A stretch of 64,000 nt of DNA from Streptomyces sp. NBC_00576 (GTDB lineage Bacteria > Actinomycetota > Actinomycetes > Streptomycetales > Streptomycetaceae). The DNA lies in the NCBI RefSeq assembly GCF_036345175.1, contig NZ_CP107780.1, forward strand, positions 3,100,001 through 3,164,000, in the 5' to 3' direction. Within the stretch, counting starts at the first letter, position 1; each line of letters begins with the position of its first letter. Positions 32,427-41,422 of this stretch are shown piece by piece. Made by a program: the position numbers and the translations under genes. Below the pieces are notes generated by a model. The model was not told the origin of the DNA. It did not search any database and was given only the letters and a program-made list of their open reading frames with translations.

Positions 32427-34277
32427 TCAGCAGGAGGTGTAACTCACCCCCTCCTTGGGCGCCTTGAAGATGCGGTAGCCCTTCGTGTGGGTCAACTGGT
32501 ACGTGATCGTCCAGTCGTCGCACGTGTCGTCGGGGTCCGAGGCGGGTCCGTACCCGGGGTCCTGGTTGCTGCGGAAGCTGACCGTGGCGAGGGTGTACGT
32601 GCCGTCGCTCGACAGACCGGTCAGGGCGATGTCGGACTCGCGCGTCGTGCTCATCTCCCGCGTCCACCCTTGCCTGCTCTTGGCCGAATCGACGTTCACC
32701 ACCCGGGAGTCGGGGTCGTAGCCGCGTATCGCCTTCTCGTAGTCGCGCTCGTTGATCGCCCCGTAGAAGTGGGCGAACATCGTCGCCACCCCGCGGGCCC
32801 TCCGATCGTCGACGACCTGCGAGAAGTCGACGGTAGCGCCGGGGGCCTCGACCTGGTCCACCACGACCGGTTCCGCCGGCGTCTCGGTCGGTTCGGTGGG
32901 GAGGGGTGCCGACTTGATGCTCGCGTCCGACGAGGACGGCGACGGGAATGCGGACGATGCAGAAGAGGACGAATCGGAGGGCGAGTCGCCGCTCAACGCG
33001 TCCTTGAGGGTCGGGGCGTACCGCGCGGCGGCCAGTCCTACTCCCGCGACGATCAGCAGGGCCACGACCACCCCGATGGCGCGGCCGGCCGTCGAGAGGC
33101 CCGGGGTGGAGGGGTGGCCGGCCGTCCTCCGGGAGGTCTGTCGGGGAGCCGTGTAGGGCGTGTACGGCGTCGACTGGGTCGGCTGAGTTGGCTGAGTTGG
33201 CTGGTTGGGCTGTGGGAACGGCGTCACCGGCCCCTGGTAGGGCCGGTTCGGGGGCGGGTTCGAGCCCGGGGAGGGGAACTGGAAGCCGGTGTTCGGCCGC
33301 GTCACCGGCTGCTGCTGAGGCGGGAGCGGCGGACTCGGCTGCGGCGGCTGCCGCCGCGGGGGCGCCGGCGCCTGCGGCCTCTGCCTCTGTTGGACGCGTG
33401 TCTGCTCCAGGACCCGCAGCCACTCCGACATCGGCGGGCGCGCGCCCGGATCGGAGACCCTGCTGCGCTCGGCCAGGTTCGCCAGGGCCGACGACACGTT
33501 CCGCAGCCCGGTGAGATCGGTGCTCGACTGGTGCCGGTTGAAGAGTCTGGTGGCGATCAGCCCGAACTTGTACGTGTCCGAGGCCGGCGTCGCCTTCGCC
33601 GCCTCCGGCACGGCCCAGTCGTCCGTCTCCACCTGGGGCAGGACGTCCTTCCCGGCCAGCCGCATCGAGTCGCAGTCGATCAGCAGGCACTTGGGAGAGG
33701 GATCCAGCATGAACAGGACGTTCTTCGGCGAGAGGTCGCCCACGGTCACCCGGTGCCGGTGCAGCCGGTTGATGGTCGCCGCCAGGTCGATGAGCAGCCG
33801 CAGCCGGCGCGCGTCGTCGACGTCCAGACCGAGCGACCGGGTGTAACCGTCGACATTGAGCAGGAACTCCATGCCCTGTGGCTTCACCTTGCCCAGCAGC
33901 TTGCTGTCGAGCTCGAACTCCTCGGTGATCCGCTGCATCAGGAATCCGGTCACCGTGGTGCCGGGATTGTCGCGCGGTGAGGGCCGCGTCGGCCGATCGC
34001 CGGTGTAGACGAGCGCGATCGGCCAGGTCAGCCGCTTGTCCAGGAAGGCGTGGTCGTGCCGGTCGGTGCGACCCAACTCGTCGAAGAAGTAGACCAGTTC
34101 GTAGAGCGCGTCGCCGTCGCTGGTCACCGTCGGCAGGTACTCCTTGTACGCGAGGTACTCGCCGGCGAACTTCCCCGGCGGGTCGGGCACCGCGTACACG
34201 ACGCCCTGTCCGCCGTCCCCCAGGCGGTTCGCCGCGAGGTCGCCGAGTTTGTCCCGTCCGACCCAGGAGATTGTCAT
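32427..34277 (-). CDS. Membrane-anchored protein kinase of a TerY-P-like operon
   Basis: A protein of 616 residues. The kinase-like domain (about 1-310) has the glycine loop LGDGGQGVVYAV, the lysine of YLAYKEYL, catalytic loop GDLSPKNVLF (about 178) and the metal Asp in LLIDCDSM, so it should be active although atypical. A Pro/Gln-rich linker follows, with a short QPT repeat, then one membrane helix (about 397-420, GVVVALLIVAGVGLAAA) and an extracellular domain ending in Cys. The last 150 residues resemble an NTF2-like fold (FAHFYGAINERDYEKAI). The start ATG overlaps the phosphatase stop (TGATG). It would phosphorylate cytoplasmic partners, perhaps in answer to an outside signal sensed by the C-terminus; this is inference. 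Confidence 0.85.
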   Translation of the reverse strand: MTISWVGRDKLGDLAANRLGDGGQGVVYAVPDPPGKFAGEYLAYKEYLPTVTSDGDALYELVYFFDELGRTDRHDHAFLDKRLTWPIALVYTGDRPTRPSPRDNPGTTVTGFLMQRITEEFELDSKLLGKVKPQGMEFLLNVDGYTRSLGLDVDDARRLRLLIDLAATINRLHRHRVTVGDLSPKNVLFMLDPSPKCLLIDCDSMRLAGKDVLPQVETDDWAVPEAAKATPASDTYKFGLIATRLFNRHQSSTDLTGLRNVSSALANLAERSRVSDPGARPPMSEWLRVLEQTRVQQRQRPQAPAPPRRQPPQPSPPLPPQQQPVTRPNTGFQFPSPGSNPPPNRPYQGPVTPFPQPNQPTQPTQPTQSTPYTPYTAPRQTSRRTAGHPSTPGLSTAGRAIGVVVALLIVAGVGLAAARYAPTLKDALSGDSPSDSSSSASSAFPSPSSSDASIKSAPLPTEPTETPAEPVVVDQVEAPGATVDFSQVVDDRRARGVATMFAHFYGAINERDYEKAIRGYDPDSRVVNVDSAKSRQGWTREMSTTRESDIALTGLSSDGTYTLATVSFRSNQDPGYGPASDPDDTCDDWTITYQLTHTKGYRIFKAPKEGVSYTSC

Positions 34278-35449
34278 CAACCGGTGCCTCCCGGTGCGTC
34301 GTTCCACGGCCACAGGGCGATCAGTGTGCGGTCGTCGTCGTAGGTCTCCCGGGAGAAGTCGAGCAGGTGGGCGAAGCCCAACGGCGGTACGGGGGCCTGC
34401 AGTCCGTAGTAGAAGTGCCGGGCGACGGCCCCCGTTCCGTCGCCGAGCGGGTCGCCGAAGCCGTCCGTGCCGACCAGCAGGACCGTGCACTGTTCCAGGG
34501 CGAAGGAGAGCGGACGGATCACTCCCGGTACGAAGGGCAGCGGGTCCACCGTCGAGGAGTACAGCCCGTCCGTGCCGGCCGCCGCCTTGCCGCCGGTCAG
34601 CCGGTAGAACCGGTCGTGCTTGATCTGCCAGGCGCCCGAGTCACCGATCGAGATCAGGTGGACGAAGACGCCCTGGTCGGTGGGTGTCGCCGTCCCGGCC
34701 ACCAGGGTGGTCGCCAGCAGTTCGGCCGTCTCCTCGGGGCCCGCGTCGGGGCGGTGCAGGATGCGGCGGGCCTGTTCGACGAGCTGCCAGTGGACGGTGG
34801 ACACCAGTTTGTCCCAGTCGGCGACATAGCCTTCGCCGTCGCCCCGGACCTGGTTGAGCATCTCGTCCACGGCGCTGCGGCAGGCCAGTTGGGAGCCGAT
34901 GTGCGGCTGGCGTGCGCTGGAGACCCCGTCGGCGACGGCGAACACCACGGTTCCGGTGTCCTGGTCCCAGGCCGCCGCCGCGTCGTCCTCGCGGGGCCGG
35001 CCCTCGTAACGGTGCTGGTTGCCGCGTACGGAGGCGAGGCGCAGGGCCATCTTCCCTGTCTGCCAGCCGTCGCAGACGGTGTCCGGCCGGTAGGACAGCC
35101 CGCGCGGCGGCACGGTCTCGAACGGCGGGACCGGCTTCCCGACGACGATGGGCCGCCAGTGCCCGGCGATGGCGGCCCCCACGACTTCCCCCACCGGTTT
35201 CCGCACGGGCTCCCCGACCGACTCGGGTGCCGGCTCCGGCGGCGCGATCTCCGTATCGGGGGCCGTGTCGGGAGCCGTGCCGGGGTCGGGGGCGCTCATG
35301 CTGCCGCTCGCGGCGTGATCGTGGTGCGTCCCGGACTGTCCGGCCGGGGCGAACTGCCGCGCCAGGTCGGGCTGTTGGCCCGGGTCGGGCTGTTGGGCCG
35401 GGTCGGGCCGCCGCTCCGGGTCGGGCTGCCGCTTGCCGAACAGGGCCAC
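34277..35449 (-). CDS. PP2C-family Ser/Thr phosphatase
   Basis: A protein of 390 residues. A disordered Pro/Asp/Gln-rich tail (1-95) precedes a PP2C domain with the metal-site motifs VVFAVADGVSS (about 170), ISIGDSGAW (about 265), LVGTDGFGDPL (about 325) and DDRTLIAL near the end. It should remove phosphate from Ser/Thr and is the natural opponent of the kinase encoded immediately downstream. The GTG start lies one base after the stop of the VWA gene; the stop overlaps the kinase start by one base. The N-terminal tail is likely a docking or regulatory segment. The domain call is secure, the target is unknown. Confidence 0.9.
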   Translation of the reverse strand: MALFGKRQPDPERRPDPAQQPDPGQQPDLARQFAPAGQSGTHHDHAASGSMSAPDPGTAPDTAPDTEIAPPEPAPESVGEPVRKPVGEVVGAAIAGHWRPIVVGKPVPPFETVPPRGLSYRPDTVCDGWQTGKMALRLASVRGNQHRYEGRPREDDAAAAWDQDTGTVVFAVADGVSSARQPHIGSQLACRSAVDEMLNQVRGDGEGYVADWDKLVSTVHWQLVEQARRILHRPDAGPEETAELLATTLVAGTATPTDQGVFVHLISIGDSGAWQIKHDRFYRLTGGKAAAGTDGLYSSTVDPLPFVPGVIRPLSFALEQCTVLLVGTDGFGDPLGDGTGAVARHFYYGLQAPVPPLGFAHLLDFSRETYDDDRTLIALWPWNDAPGGTG

Positions 35450-35450
35450 G

Positions 35451-36137
35451 TCAGATCACATCGATCGCGACGGTGAAGCCTTCCGGCTTGTCGACGGTGA
35501 GCTGCGGGTTGGGCGAGCCGAGCGAACGGCCCGAGGCGATGACGCTCCTGGTGAGGGCGGTGCAGAACTTGGCGATGGCGTCGCCGACTTCGACGCCCTT
35601 GTTCACGATGAACCCGAACTCGGGCTGCGTGGCGACCGCGTTGATGGTCTGCGCGTCGGCGTCCTCGATACCGACAGCGATGATGTTGGGCGCACCCAGG
35701 GTCAACTGGCGGTCGGTGAGCCGTCGATGGGCGTCCCGCCAGTCCTCCCCTCTGTTGGGCAGCCCGTCGCTGAAGAGGAACACGGCGGGCCGGTGCACCT
35801 GGTACCCCTCGGCCTTGAGGCCCTGGATGTCGGCGGGGATGCGGCTGATCAGGTCCTCGAAGGCGGTGGCATAGCTCGTCATGCCGCGGGTGGTCAGGAG
35901 CGGGAACTCGTTGGCGCTGCGCAGGTCGACGAGGTGGACCCGCTCGATCACGTCGTCGGAGAAGCCCAGGACGGAGAAGCGCACCTTGGCGGCGGCCATC
36001 GGCTCACCGAGCAGCGCCTGGTGCAGGGATCTCAGGCCGTCGTTCAGGTCGTCGATGTGATGGATCATCGACCCCGACTCGTCGGCCAGGACATAGACGG
36101 GAAGCAAGTGCCCCCGGTTGCTTTCGATCATCGTCAC
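35451..36137 (-). CDS. Von Willebrand factor A domain protein (TerY-like)
   Basis: A protein of 228 residues that is essentially one VWA domain. It keeps the metal-ion-dependent adhesion site: LADESGSM (DxSxS, about 18-22), a Thr loop (TTRGMTSY) and FLFSDGLPN. These proteins bind partners through a metal ion and act as assembly platforms. VWA, PP2C and kinase in series is the TerY-P triad known from tellurium-resistance and stress-response islands. The gene is followed at one base by the phosphatase and lies 46 bases after the larger VWA gene. A cytoplasmic location is expected because no leader is present. Confidence 0.9.
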   Translation of the reverse strand: MTMIESNRGHLLPVYVLADESGSMIHHIDDLNDGLRSLHQALLGEPMAAAKVRFSVLGFSDDVIERVHLVDLRSANEFPLLTTRGMTSYATAFEDLISRIPADIQGLKAEGYQVHRPAVFLFSDGLPNRGEDWRDAHRRLTDRQLTLGAPNIIAVGIEDADAQTINAVATQPEFGFIVNKGVEVGDAIAKFCTALTRSVIASGRSLGSPNPQLTVDKPEGFTVAIDVI

Positions 36138-36183
36138 TTGTCCTTACTCGTTCTTGTCCGCACTTGCCTTGTCGCCACTGCGG

Positions 36184-37992
36184 TCACAGCGCGTCCTCCG
36201 CCGACCGGAACCCGTCCGGCGCCGCGAGGGTGAACTGCGGGTCGCCCGCGCCGAGGCGCTGCCCGTAGCCGACGATCGTGTCCCGCAGGAAGGCCGCGAC
36301 GCTGTGGGCGGCCGAGGCGGCGTCCTGGTGCGGGGCCGCCATGAAGCCGAACTCGGGGCGGGTGGCCAGCACCCGTACCGTCGAGGCCTCCGCGCTCCCC
36401 AGGCCGAGGGCGATCATGTGCGGGGCCACCGAGTTGCCGCCCTGGTCGACCAGTTCGGCGTACGCGCTCCGCCAGCCGATGCCCTCGTCGGGGACACCGC
36501 CGGTGAGGAAGAAGACGATCGGCCGCAGCACCTGCGTACGCTGCGTCTTCACCAGGGCGACGTCCTGCCGCAGCAGCGCCTGGAGGGTGCGGAAGGCGTG
36601 GGCGTACGACAGTCCGGGGCGTCCGGTGAGGATCGGGGTGCGGGTGCTGGGCAGCACCGTGTCCAGGGGCAGCCTCAGTTCCGTGGCGGCGGCCATGCCC
36701 AGCACGCACAGCCGCAGCGCGGCGGAGACGCCCGGGGCGCCGGAGAGCGCGGAGTGCAGGGAGGCCAGGCCCCGGTTGAGTTCGTCGAGGCAGCCACGGT
36801 CGAGGGATTCGTCGAGGACGAGATAGATGAGGGCGGCGCCGGAGAAGGCGGCCGGAGCGGGGGCCGCGTCCGACTGGACCGGCACCACCAGCGTGGGTTC
36901 GTACATCTGCGGCTGTCCCGGCGCCGGCTGCTGCTGCGGGGGCATGGGTGCCGGCGTCTGCTGCGGCGGCGCCGTGAGCTGGGCCGGGGCCGTCGCCGGA
37001 GCGTCCCAGGGGCGGGCGCCCGGGAGTGCGGGCGGGGCCGTGGCCGAGAGGGGGACGTGGCCGCCGGTGGCCATGCCGACCTGGCCGGTGAGCTGCTGGC
37101 GCAGCAGGTCGAGGTCGCCGGCGACGATCAGACCCTTCTCGGCCATCACCTGGAACAGGCCCAGGGCACGCTGGTTCTGCAGTTCGGCGGTGGCCATCCG
37201 CGCCGCCTCCAGCTGGCGGCTCATCTCGAAGGCGCCGGCGGCGTCGCCCGGGTGGGTGACCAGGTAGTGCCGGATGAGGCCCTCGCTGTTGGTGAGCATG
37301 CCGGCGAACGAGTCGGCCTGCCGTTTCGTGGACTCGATCTCGTAGCTCTGTTTGATCGCGTCGAGCTGGCCGCCCCGGTGAGCGCCGCCCACCGCGGGCA
37401 GGTGTTCGGCGGAGTCCCGGCGTTCCTTCCAGTCGGCGTCGATCAGCGACTCCAGGAAGGCCAGCGCCTTGGTGTCGGGGCGCACGGAGGCCCGGCAGCC
37501 GTCCACGACCAGCCCCTGCGGCAGGTTGGCCGGGGCGGCGCAGAGCTGGTTCAGATGGCGCTGCAGGCCGAAGGAGTCCTCGATGGAGAACAGTTGTCCG
37601 GCACCGTGGAACAGGCTGATCAGATGTCCGTGGACGAGGGGCAGCGGGTCGGTGAGGCCTGCCCGCACGAAGTCCTCGGCGCCCTTCCAGCCGTCGACGC
37701 GGAAGGTGAAGGAGAGGGTGACCTCGAAGGCGTGGACGCCGTCCCGGGAGACCAGCGGGTTGTTGCGCAGGACCGCGCTGCGGTGCTGGGGCCGCATGTC
37801 GACCTCGTACCGGGTGCGGTACCGGGAGAAGACCTGCTGGCCGGGGCTGAGCGGACGGCCGTCGATGCAGACCACCTCGCCGGAGGCGGTGGCGTAGACG
37901 ACGGCGAGGTGGGGTTCGCGCGCCTTGGTGGGGCCGACGGCGAAGCGCGGCACCGGCGACTGGTTGACGATCAAGGACACCGGCTGGGTCAC
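36184..37992 (-). CDS. Band7/SPFH-like plus VWA domain protein
   Basis: A protein of 602 residues. The N-terminal part (about 1-300) has a Band7-like pattern (VSRDGVHAFEVTLSFTFRV, then helical segments with EIESTKRQADSFAGML). A Pro/Gln-rich linker and a C-terminal VWA domain (about 385-600) follow. This VWA has a degenerate metal site: DESLD replaces the DxSxS motif seen in the smaller VWA next door. GTG at 37992 overlaps the stop of the ATPase gene (GTGA), so expression is coupled. It may scaffold a membrane-linked complex while the smaller VWA does the metal-dependent binding. The Band7 call is tentative; the VWA call is firmer. Confidence 0.78.
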   Translation of the reverse strand: MTQPVSLIVNQSPVPRFAVGPTKAREPHLAVVYATASGEVVCIDGRPLSPGQQVFSRYRTRYEVDMRPQHRSAVLRNNPLVSRDGVHAFEVTLSFTFRVDGWKGAEDFVRAGLTDPLPLVHGHLISLFHGAGQLFSIEDSFGLQRHLNQLCAAPANLPQGLVVDGCRASVRPDTKALAFLESLIDADWKERRDSAEHLPAVGGAHRGGQLDAIKQSYEIESTKRQADSFAGMLTNSEGLIRHYLVTHPGDAAGAFEMSRQLEAARMATAELQNQRALGLFQVMAEKGLIVAGDLDLLRQQLTGQVGMATGGHVPLSATAPPALPGARPWDAPATAPAQLTAPPQQTPAPMPPQQQPAPGQPQMYEPTLVVPVQSDAAPAPAAFSGAALIYLVLDESLDRGCLDELNRGLASLHSALSGAPGVSAALRLCVLGMAAATELRLPLDTVLPSTRTPILTGRPGLSYAHAFRTLQALLRQDVALVKTQRTQVLRPIVFFLTGGVPDEGIGWRSAYAELVDQGGNSVAPHMIALGLGSAEASTVRVLATRPEFGFMAAPHQDAASAAHSVAAFLRDTIVGYGQRLGAGDPQFTLAAPDGFRSAEDAL

Positions 37993-40310
37993 CGGGCACC
38001 TCCTGGCCGATCGGGCGGAGCGGGCGGTCTCGGTCGCAGGGCGCTGCCGAGGACGGCGGCGGAGCGGGGCAGGGGACGGAAGCAGTCGCGTTCGTTCCAG
38101 TGGGCGACATGGCGCTGGAGGATCTGGCCGGCGCGGGGACTGCGCGCGGCGACGTCGTCGACGAGGATGCGGACCAGGTCGTCCAGGAGGAGCGGATCGG
38201 TCTCGGCCTGGGCGGCCCACTTCTGGAGCACGGCCTCGGCCTCCTCGCCGAAGAGTTCGCCGCCGATCACCTCGGCCCACAAGTAGCCGAGCAGCCGCCG
38301 CAGTTCACCGCCCGGCGGATCCGCCGCGGCCAGCCGCAGGAGGGTGGGTCGGCTGCGTGCGGCGATGCCGGGGGTCGGAGGTTCCTCGGAGAGGAGGGTG
38401 TCGGCGAGGATCAGGAAGACGAGGTGTCCGCAGGCGCGGCTCTCGGCGGTGTGCGCCATCTCGGCCACGGCGCGCAGCACCACGAGGGCGTGCGCGGCGA
38501 GGTCCTCCTCCAGCAGGTCGGCGAAGCTGTCGCCGATCGCGATGGCGACCTGGATGTTGTCGACGGTGCCGAGCCGGGTGAGCGCCGCGACGGCGGCGGT
38601 GAGGTCGGCGCCGCCCAGACAGAGCCCGTAGGCACGGGCGGCCGCCGCCTGGTACTGCCAGACGTCGCTCAGGTACCAGCCGTCGACGAGCGCCCGGACG
38701 CCGCCGCGCAGGGCAGGGTCGCGGGCGCAGACCCGCAGGGCGTACCCGATGGCCTCGCGGCGCTGCCAGCCGCTGTCCTCGTCCAGGGCCCACCCTGCGA
38801 AGACCTGGTTGGCGATGTACTCGAAGGCCTCGGTGGCGATCAGTCCGAGGGCGGTCCCGGCGAAGCTGCGCACCTGCTGGGTGGGCGAGTCGACCAACTC
38901 CGCGAGCCAGCCGACGAGTTCACGCTGGATGCGGTACTCGGACCAGACGTGCCGGATGATCCGGGGCGGATAGGCGGGGTCGCGGTACTCGGCGACCGTG
39001 CACGGCAGTCGCCCGAGGCTGCCCCGGGTGACCGCGCCGACGGTCCGGGCGCGCAGCTTCTCGGCGAGCAGCCGCCGGGACTGCGCGAACGGGTCGTGCC
39101 GCAGCGGTACGGGACCGTGCTCGACGCTGGGGGTGAGGATGCCGCGCTCGCTGCGGAACCACTCCAGGAGCAGGGTCGCGGCGAGTGCCACGTCCTCCTG
39201 GGGCAGCCCGCCGAGGACGGCGAGGGCGACGGCCTGGGTGCGCAGCCCGGTGTCGCCGAGCCCCTCGAACCACTCCTCGGGTGTCTCCCCGCCTGCCCGG
39301 TCCATCCGGGTGCGCACATGGTCGGTGTCGATGGCCCCGGCCTTGTGCTCGTGGGCCAGCACCTCGGCGAGGCGGGCCGCGTCCCGACAGGCGGCATGGT
39401 CGTCGAGGAGTTCGGTGGCGAGGTCGCCGACACCGGCCGCGGCGAGCGCGCGCTCGGCCTCCAACTCGCCGACGAGATGCGTGAGATGGGCCTCCAGGAC
39501 GGTGTGCAGTGTGCCCGGTCGGTCGATCCGCCGTACGTACTCGCCCGCCCCGCGCCCCAGTTCGGCCTCGGAACCCGCGATCAGGACGAGCCGGGCGTCC
39601 GCGCGACGCAGCAGCTCCTCCAGCCCCTGGAGCAGGGAGCCGCTCAGTTCGCCCAGGTCGGGCGGCCGGTCCAGCAACAGGCCCGCCCCGCTGCCGAGTT
39701 GCTTCAGGTCGGTGAGCCGGCTGAGTTCGGCGACGGAGTCGAGCAGGTACCAGGCCTTCACCTGGGCGGCGATCAGCAGCCGCACCCCGGCCGCGGTCTT
39801 GCCCGCCCCACCGGGCCCCCGCAGCACGACCGACCGCCGCTGCCAGGCGTCGGCCAGTACGTCGTCCCAGCGGGGCGGCGCCTGGAAGGCGTGCCGGACG
39901 GTCTCGACGGTGGTCGCGGACAGCGCCCGCATGACGACGTCCCGTTCACCGGCCGCCACCTGGACGACGATCTTGTCGCCGTGGACCCGGTCCCCGCCGA
40001 TGTGTGTCCACGCCTCGCGCAGTGTCCCGGCGCGCAGACTGCCCTGCCCGGTGCGGTTGGTGGCCCCTCTGGCCCGCGTTCCCGCGCCGACGCCGACGTT
40101 GTCGGCCCCGCCGCCCGCGTCCCCCGACGGCGCCCCGCCGTCGGCGCCCGGCGAACCGCCCTGTCCGTCACCGCCCGCCGGGGGCGCGCCGCCGTCGCCG
40201 GAGGCGCCGGGCGGTCCGGACGCGGGAGCCGGACCGGGGGACGGCGCGGGCGCCGGTACGGGAGCCGCGGCGGGCGCGGGTGCGGGCGCCGGAGTGCCGG
40301 GCGTGCTCAT
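37989..40310 (-). CDS. P-loop ATPase with helical repeats (STAND-like)
   Basis: A protein of 773 residues. The first 75 are a Pro/Ala/Gly-rich tail. A short GGDRVHGDKIVVQV motif follows (about 103-118), then an ATPase domain with Walker A RGPGGAGKTAAG (about 162) and a likely Walker B at RLVLIAGSE. The rest is helical with HEAT/ARM-like repeats (about 430-720). The layout fits a STAND-type switch ATPase with a repeat sensor. The frame overlaps the upstream gene by four bases (ATGA) and the downstream one by four (GTGA). The GD-x-V-x-GD motif is a feature I associate with bacterial conflict-system proteins. The function in this operon is unknown; a sensor or assembly role is inferred. Confidence 0.78.
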   Translation of the reverse strand: MSTPGTPAPAPAPAAAPVPAPAPSPGPAPASGPPGASGDGGAPPAGGDGQGGSPGADGGAPSGDAGGGADNVGVGAGTRARGATNRTGQGSLRAGTLREAWTHIGGDRVHGDKIVVQVAAGERDVVMRALSATTVETVRHAFQAPPRWDDVLADAWQRRSVVLRGPGGAGKTAAGVRLLIAAQVKAWYLLDSVAELSRLTDLKQLGSGAGLLLDRPPDLGELSGSLLQGLEELLRRADARLVLIAGSEAELGRGAGEYVRRIDRPGTLHTVLEAHLTHLVGELEAERALAAAGVGDLATELLDDHAACRDAARLAEVLAHEHKAGAIDTDHVRTRMDRAGGETPEEWFEGLGDTGLRTQAVALAVLGGLPQEDVALAATLLLEWFRSERGILTPSVEHGPVPLRHDPFAQSRRLLAEKLRARTVGAVTRGSLGRLPCTVAEYRDPAYPPRIIRHVWSEYRIQRELVGWLAELVDSPTQQVRSFAGTALGLIATEAFEYIANQVFAGWALDEDSGWQRREAIGYALRVCARDPALRGGVRALVDGWYLSDVWQYQAAAARAYGLCLGGADLTAAVAALTRLGTVDNIQVAIAIGDSFADLLEEDLAAHALVVLRAVAEMAHTAESRACGHLVFLILADTLLSEEPPTPGIAARSRPTLLRLAAADPPGGELRRLLGYLWAEVIGGELFGEEAEAVLQKWAAQAETDPLLLDDLVRILVDDVAARSPRAGQILQRHVAHWNERDCFRPLPRSAAVLGSALRPRPPAPPDRPGGAR

Positions 40311-41140
40311 CGCTCGTCCACGGGCGCGTTGATGTAGTACACGTTGCCGCCCACGTCGTCACGGCCGACGACCTTCGCCCCCTCACCCACAGCGATCTGA
40401 CTGTCCGTCACATCCCGTGCGGTGAGCGTGGGCGGCGGAACCGGGCTCCCCGTGCCGGTTCCGCCGCCGGCTCTTCCCGCTCCGCCGCCCGGGGCCTGAG
40501 CTCCCCCTGTTGCCCGGCCGGGCGGCTCCCCCGGATCCGCGGGAAGTCCTGGTGGCGCCGCGTAGCCGGGTACGGTGACCCAGCCTCGGCGCGGTTCGCC
40601 GTGCTTGGTGACGAAGTCGGCGGGCAGATAGGCCGCCGGGTCGATGCCCGGGTAGCCGCCGAGCACGACCGACGTGTGGACGTTCTCCGAGACCACCACC
40701 ACGAGCAGGGCCCGCCGCGCCTCGGCGAGGACCTGCTTGACGGGGCCCGCGTCGACCAGCCGGGCGAGGTCGTTGATGGCCGTGCCGGTCCAGCGCTCGC
40801 CCTGCCGGATCACGAGTCCCTGGTTGAGGCCGACCCGCAGCCGCATCCGATGGTCCTCGTTGTACTTCGCCCGGTGTGCCAGCAGCGCGTCGTCCAGCCC
40901 GCGCTGGAGTTCCCGCAGCAGCCTGGTCGGGCTGGTGTCCACGGGGACGAGGATCAGCATCCCGTCGCCGCGGTCCTGGACAGGGCAGCCGGCGAAGCCG
41001 AGTCCGGCTCTGCCGAGTGCGAACTCGACCACGTCGTAGAGCTCTTCGTGCAGGGTGGCCTGGGCGTTCTCCGGGCGCAGACTGAAATCCTCGATGTCGA
41101 GCAGCACGATCCAGTAGCTGAAGGGGTCCGGCGACACCAT
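40307..41140 (-). CDS. Class III nucleotide-cyclase-like protein heading the operon
   Basis: A protein of 277 residues. Residues 1-190 look like a diverged class III cyclase catalytic domain: VLLDIEDFSLR with the first metal Asp (about 15), QDRGDGMLILVP with the second metal Asp (about 58), and MRLRVGLNQGLVI. The Lys that usually selects the purine base is not at its place, so the substrate is uncertain. A Gly/Pro-rich linker leads to a short C-terminal motif, AVGEGAKVVGRDDVGGNVYYIN, related in style to the motif in the next gene. ATG at 41140 follows an AGGAGGACGG site; the open frame upstream to 41206 lacks one. It could make a cyclic nucleotide or act as a non-catalytic sensor. Confidence 0.72.
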   Translation of the reverse strand: MVSPDPFSYWIVLLDIEDFSLRPENAQATLHEELYDVVEFALGRAGLGFAGCPVQDRGDGMLILVPVDTSPTRLLRELQRGLDDALLAHRAKYNEDHRMRLRVGLNQGLVIRQGERWTGTAINDLARLVDAGPVKQVLAEARRALLVVVVSENVHTSVVLGGYPGIDPAAYLPADFVTKHGEPRRGWVTVPGYAAPPGLPADPGEPPGRATGGAQAPGGGAGRAGGGTGTGSPVPPPTLTARDVTDSQIAVGEGAKVVGRDDVGGNVYYINAPVDER

Positions 41141-41422
41141 GTCCGTCCTCCTGTGCTCCGGGCCGGGCCACGAACGCCCCGGCCCTTCCATGCAAGGGCC
41201 ATACACCAGCAGTGTCTACGCCAACTGGCGCACAGTGTGGCTGATTTGACACATCGGCATCTTTTCCGACATGACGACACACAAACAGGTAAGAGGGCGC
41301 TTGCCCCGTTTATGCGGCTGCCGGGCGGTATCTGGCGATCCGTCATAACCCTCGCCCGGACGGGGTAGGGGGAGGGTCGGCACGGACGGAGAGACAGCGG
41401 TTGAGACACCGAGGGGGACTCT
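41141..41422. promoter_or_regulatory. Divergent promoter region of the six-gene operon and the GH84 gene
   Basis: About 280 bases without a gene. They hold the leftward promoter of the cyclase-like operon and the rightward promoter of the GH84 gene. TTGACA at 41246-41251 is a possible -35 element for the GH84 gene, but no convincing -10 lies at the right distance. GAGGGGG at 41411-41417 is the GH84 ribosome site. Confidence 0.4.

Noticed and set aside
33170..33220. Short tandem repeat that could suggest a CRISPR or microsatellite
   Set aside because: It encodes QPT repeats in the Pro/Gln linker of the membrane kinase; there are no spacers.
41246..41290. TTGACA as a firm sigma-70 promoter
   Set aside because: No matching -10 element at 16-18 bases; kept only as a possible -35 in the spacer entry.
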